Virus record (IMG/VR): IMGVR_UViG_3300042691_005578
Location: 1-59,419 of that record
Source of the DNA: a virus
Reading direction: 5' to 3' (one strand)
DNA: 59,419 nt
Shown here in pieces: positions 58,332 to 59,419 of the stretch; the first letter of the stretch is position 1; every line of letters starts with the position of its first letter. Both the position numbers and the translations under genes were made by a program. The notes beneath the pieces were generated by a model. It saw nothing but the letters and a program-made list of their open reading frames with translations, did no database searches and was not told the origin of the DNA.

Positions 58332-59419
58332 TTATTTGCTTGGAGCCGGGGCTGGAGCCGGTGAAGGAGGATTAGTTGTTGCTGGCGCGGCGGCAGGAGC
58401 AGCCGATGCTTCTTCGGCTACAAGTTCTTTCAAATAAGAATCCTTAGCAATTTCGCAAATCATATTATGTCTCAATTTTGTAATTTGATGATGTATCGCA
58501 GTTATCATATAATATCCACTTATCCATATATCTTTAACACTCTCCTCATCCGTTTCACCATTTCTACCAGACCCCACGGAAGGATAATCAAAATCTACGA
58601 TTGTACCAACTTCCATGTCTGTTCTACCAGGAATAGTAATTTTCATTTTCATGGTAGAAATGTCGGAAAATAGACTATTTCGTTGTTGAACATATTTTTC
58701 AGGATGAAGATTCATCAATTCCGGGTCTGTGCTATCTAGAACACCAGGATGTATTGACTCAATAAAAACTTTACTGTCGGATGAGCGAATGACTGTAGCC
58801 GGAAAAATTGAATTATATTTCTTGCTTTCATCCTGGACAAGACCCGTTTGACCGGGCGCAGATTTATAACTACCTAAATGAGGATATTTCTGAAACTCAA
58901 ACCCGTGATCGTATGACGTTGCCACATATTCTTTCTTGACTACATCTAATGTGAAAAGAGAGCTTGCGAAATGCCCTAAGTCTTGACCTTTAAGAACATC
59001 AACGTTTGATAGAAACTCTAGATTTTCAACGTGAGAATACGCCAAACGAATTGCATTTTCTCCTAGTTGTTCTGCCTCATATTTCTTACGATACTTCAAC
59101 TTCGACATAATAAAGCCAACGGACATCTGCGATCTAATTAGATCGTTTATAGAACACATGTAAAAACCTTTGGTAGTCTCATAAAATAGAAATGTCGGTG
59201 CATCGGTAACATTTGTTCCCAATGCTCGTTTTGATAGATAACCCATTATTTGAAATGGTGTCCACATAGGAGGTAATAATGAAACCTTAGAAGTATGTGG
59301 AGTATCGCCGATAGTAAAGTCAGATTTGGGAGCAGTCGCCGCTGTGTTTTTATCGTTCAAGTATCTAGGAATATCCTTGAACGAATCCTCAAAAACTTTT
59401 GCTGCTATTTCATCTGTTG
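58332..59419 (-). CDS. 27: baseplate hub protein gp27-like (5' end cut by window)
   Basis: The frame is open to the right edge, giving about 362 residues with the start missing; an internal TTG at 59360 is not the true start. The segment LLPPMWTPFQIMGYLSKRAL with PTFLFYETTKGFYMCSINDL corresponds to the gp27 region around its PWTSTFENYLSYV and FVFVWQD sequence, and the later IWISGYYMITAIHHQITKLR matches the gp27 C-terminal beta domain. The Ala/Pro-rich tail is specific to this phage. gp27 makes the hub to which the spike attaches; its place directly before the OB-fold/lysozyme gene fits. Confidence 0.78.
   Translation of the reverse strand, partial: TDEIAAKVFEDSFKDIPRYLNDKNTAATAPKSDFTIGDTPHTSKVSLLPPMWTPFQIMGYLSKRALGTNVTDAPTFLFYETTKGFYMCSINDLIRSQMSVGFIMSKLKYRKKYEAEQLGENAIRLAYSHVENLEFLSNVDVLKGQDLGHFASSLFTLDVVKKEYVATSYDHGFEFQKYPHLGSYKSAPGQTGLVQDESKKYNSIFPATVIRSSDSKVFIESIHPGVLDSTDPELMNLHPEKYVQQRNSLFSDISTMKMKITIPGRTDMEVGTIVDFDYPSVGSGRNGETDEESVKDIWISGYYMITAIHHQITKLRHNMICEIAKDSYLKELVAEEASAAPAAAPATTNPPSPAPAPAPSK

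Overview
The window is a 59.4-kb stretch of a tailed-phage genome from the T4-like (contractile-tail myovirus) superfamily. Collinear T4-type genes make this clear: 47, 46, 55, uvsW and uvsY, then the head/neck/tail run 23-22-21-20-19-18-17-16-15-14-13, then the baseplate genes 8, 7, 6, 25, 5 and 27. The fibre proteins, the phage peptide deformylase and the very large DUF4815-like baseplate protein resemble the marine (cyanophage-type) branch rather than enteric T4. No photosynthesis gene or tRNA is seen, so the host cannot be named. Coding is dense, mostly with 1-20 base overlaps, and no stretch over 300 bases lacks a gene.

Layout. 1-10.2 kb (minus strand): a cut-off HAD-type phosphatase, a ClpP-like protease, peptide deformylase, the gp46/gp47 recombination nuclease, an AT-rich pair (a probable 2OG-Fe(II) oxygenase and an SGNH hydrolase), a DexA-like exonuclease, a small membrane protein, the late sigma factor gp55 behind a sigma70-like promoter, UvsW and UvsY. 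10.2-24.1 kb (minus): a tail-tube-fold protein, major capsid protein gp23, scaffold gp22, protease gp21, core proteins, portal gp20, tube gp19, sheath gp18, terminase gp17/gp16 and neck/tail-completion proteins gp15, gp14 and gp13. 24.1-29.3 kb (minus): fibre genes, with two long repeat-bearing fibres and several short proteins sharing N-terminal and C-terminal signatures. 29.3-33.6 kb (plus): an inverted island of four tandem paralogous DxD glycosyltransferases, a methyltransferase-like protein and a coiled-coil protein. 33.6-37.6 kb (minus): a 2OG oxygenase-like protein, a fifth glycosyltransferase, a protein with about 14 G[ST]RTY repeats, and small fibre proteins. 37.6-59.4 kb (minus): a 2,071-residue DUF4815-like protein, gp8, a small fibre protein, gp7, gp6, gp25, an M15 peptidase, a spike protein with a gp5-type beta-helix, a separate OB-fold/GH19 lysozyme, and a cut-off gp27.

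How it works together. gp55 should direct late transcription from exact TATAAATA boxes, which lie upstream of 23, 22, 18, 13 and several other units. A strong terminator follows gene 23. gp21 would process gp23 and probably a modular core protein. gp17/gp16 package DNA, and gp46/47, UvsW and UvsY provide recombination-dependent replication and repair.

Most notable are the tandem glycosyltransferase array inside the fibre region, the gp5 spike split over two genes with a GH19 lysozyme replacing the T4 lysozyme domain, the RTYS-repeat protein, the short fibre proteins ending in DGGTY or [DM]GS[IL], and the modular LDE-punctuated protein between portal and protease.
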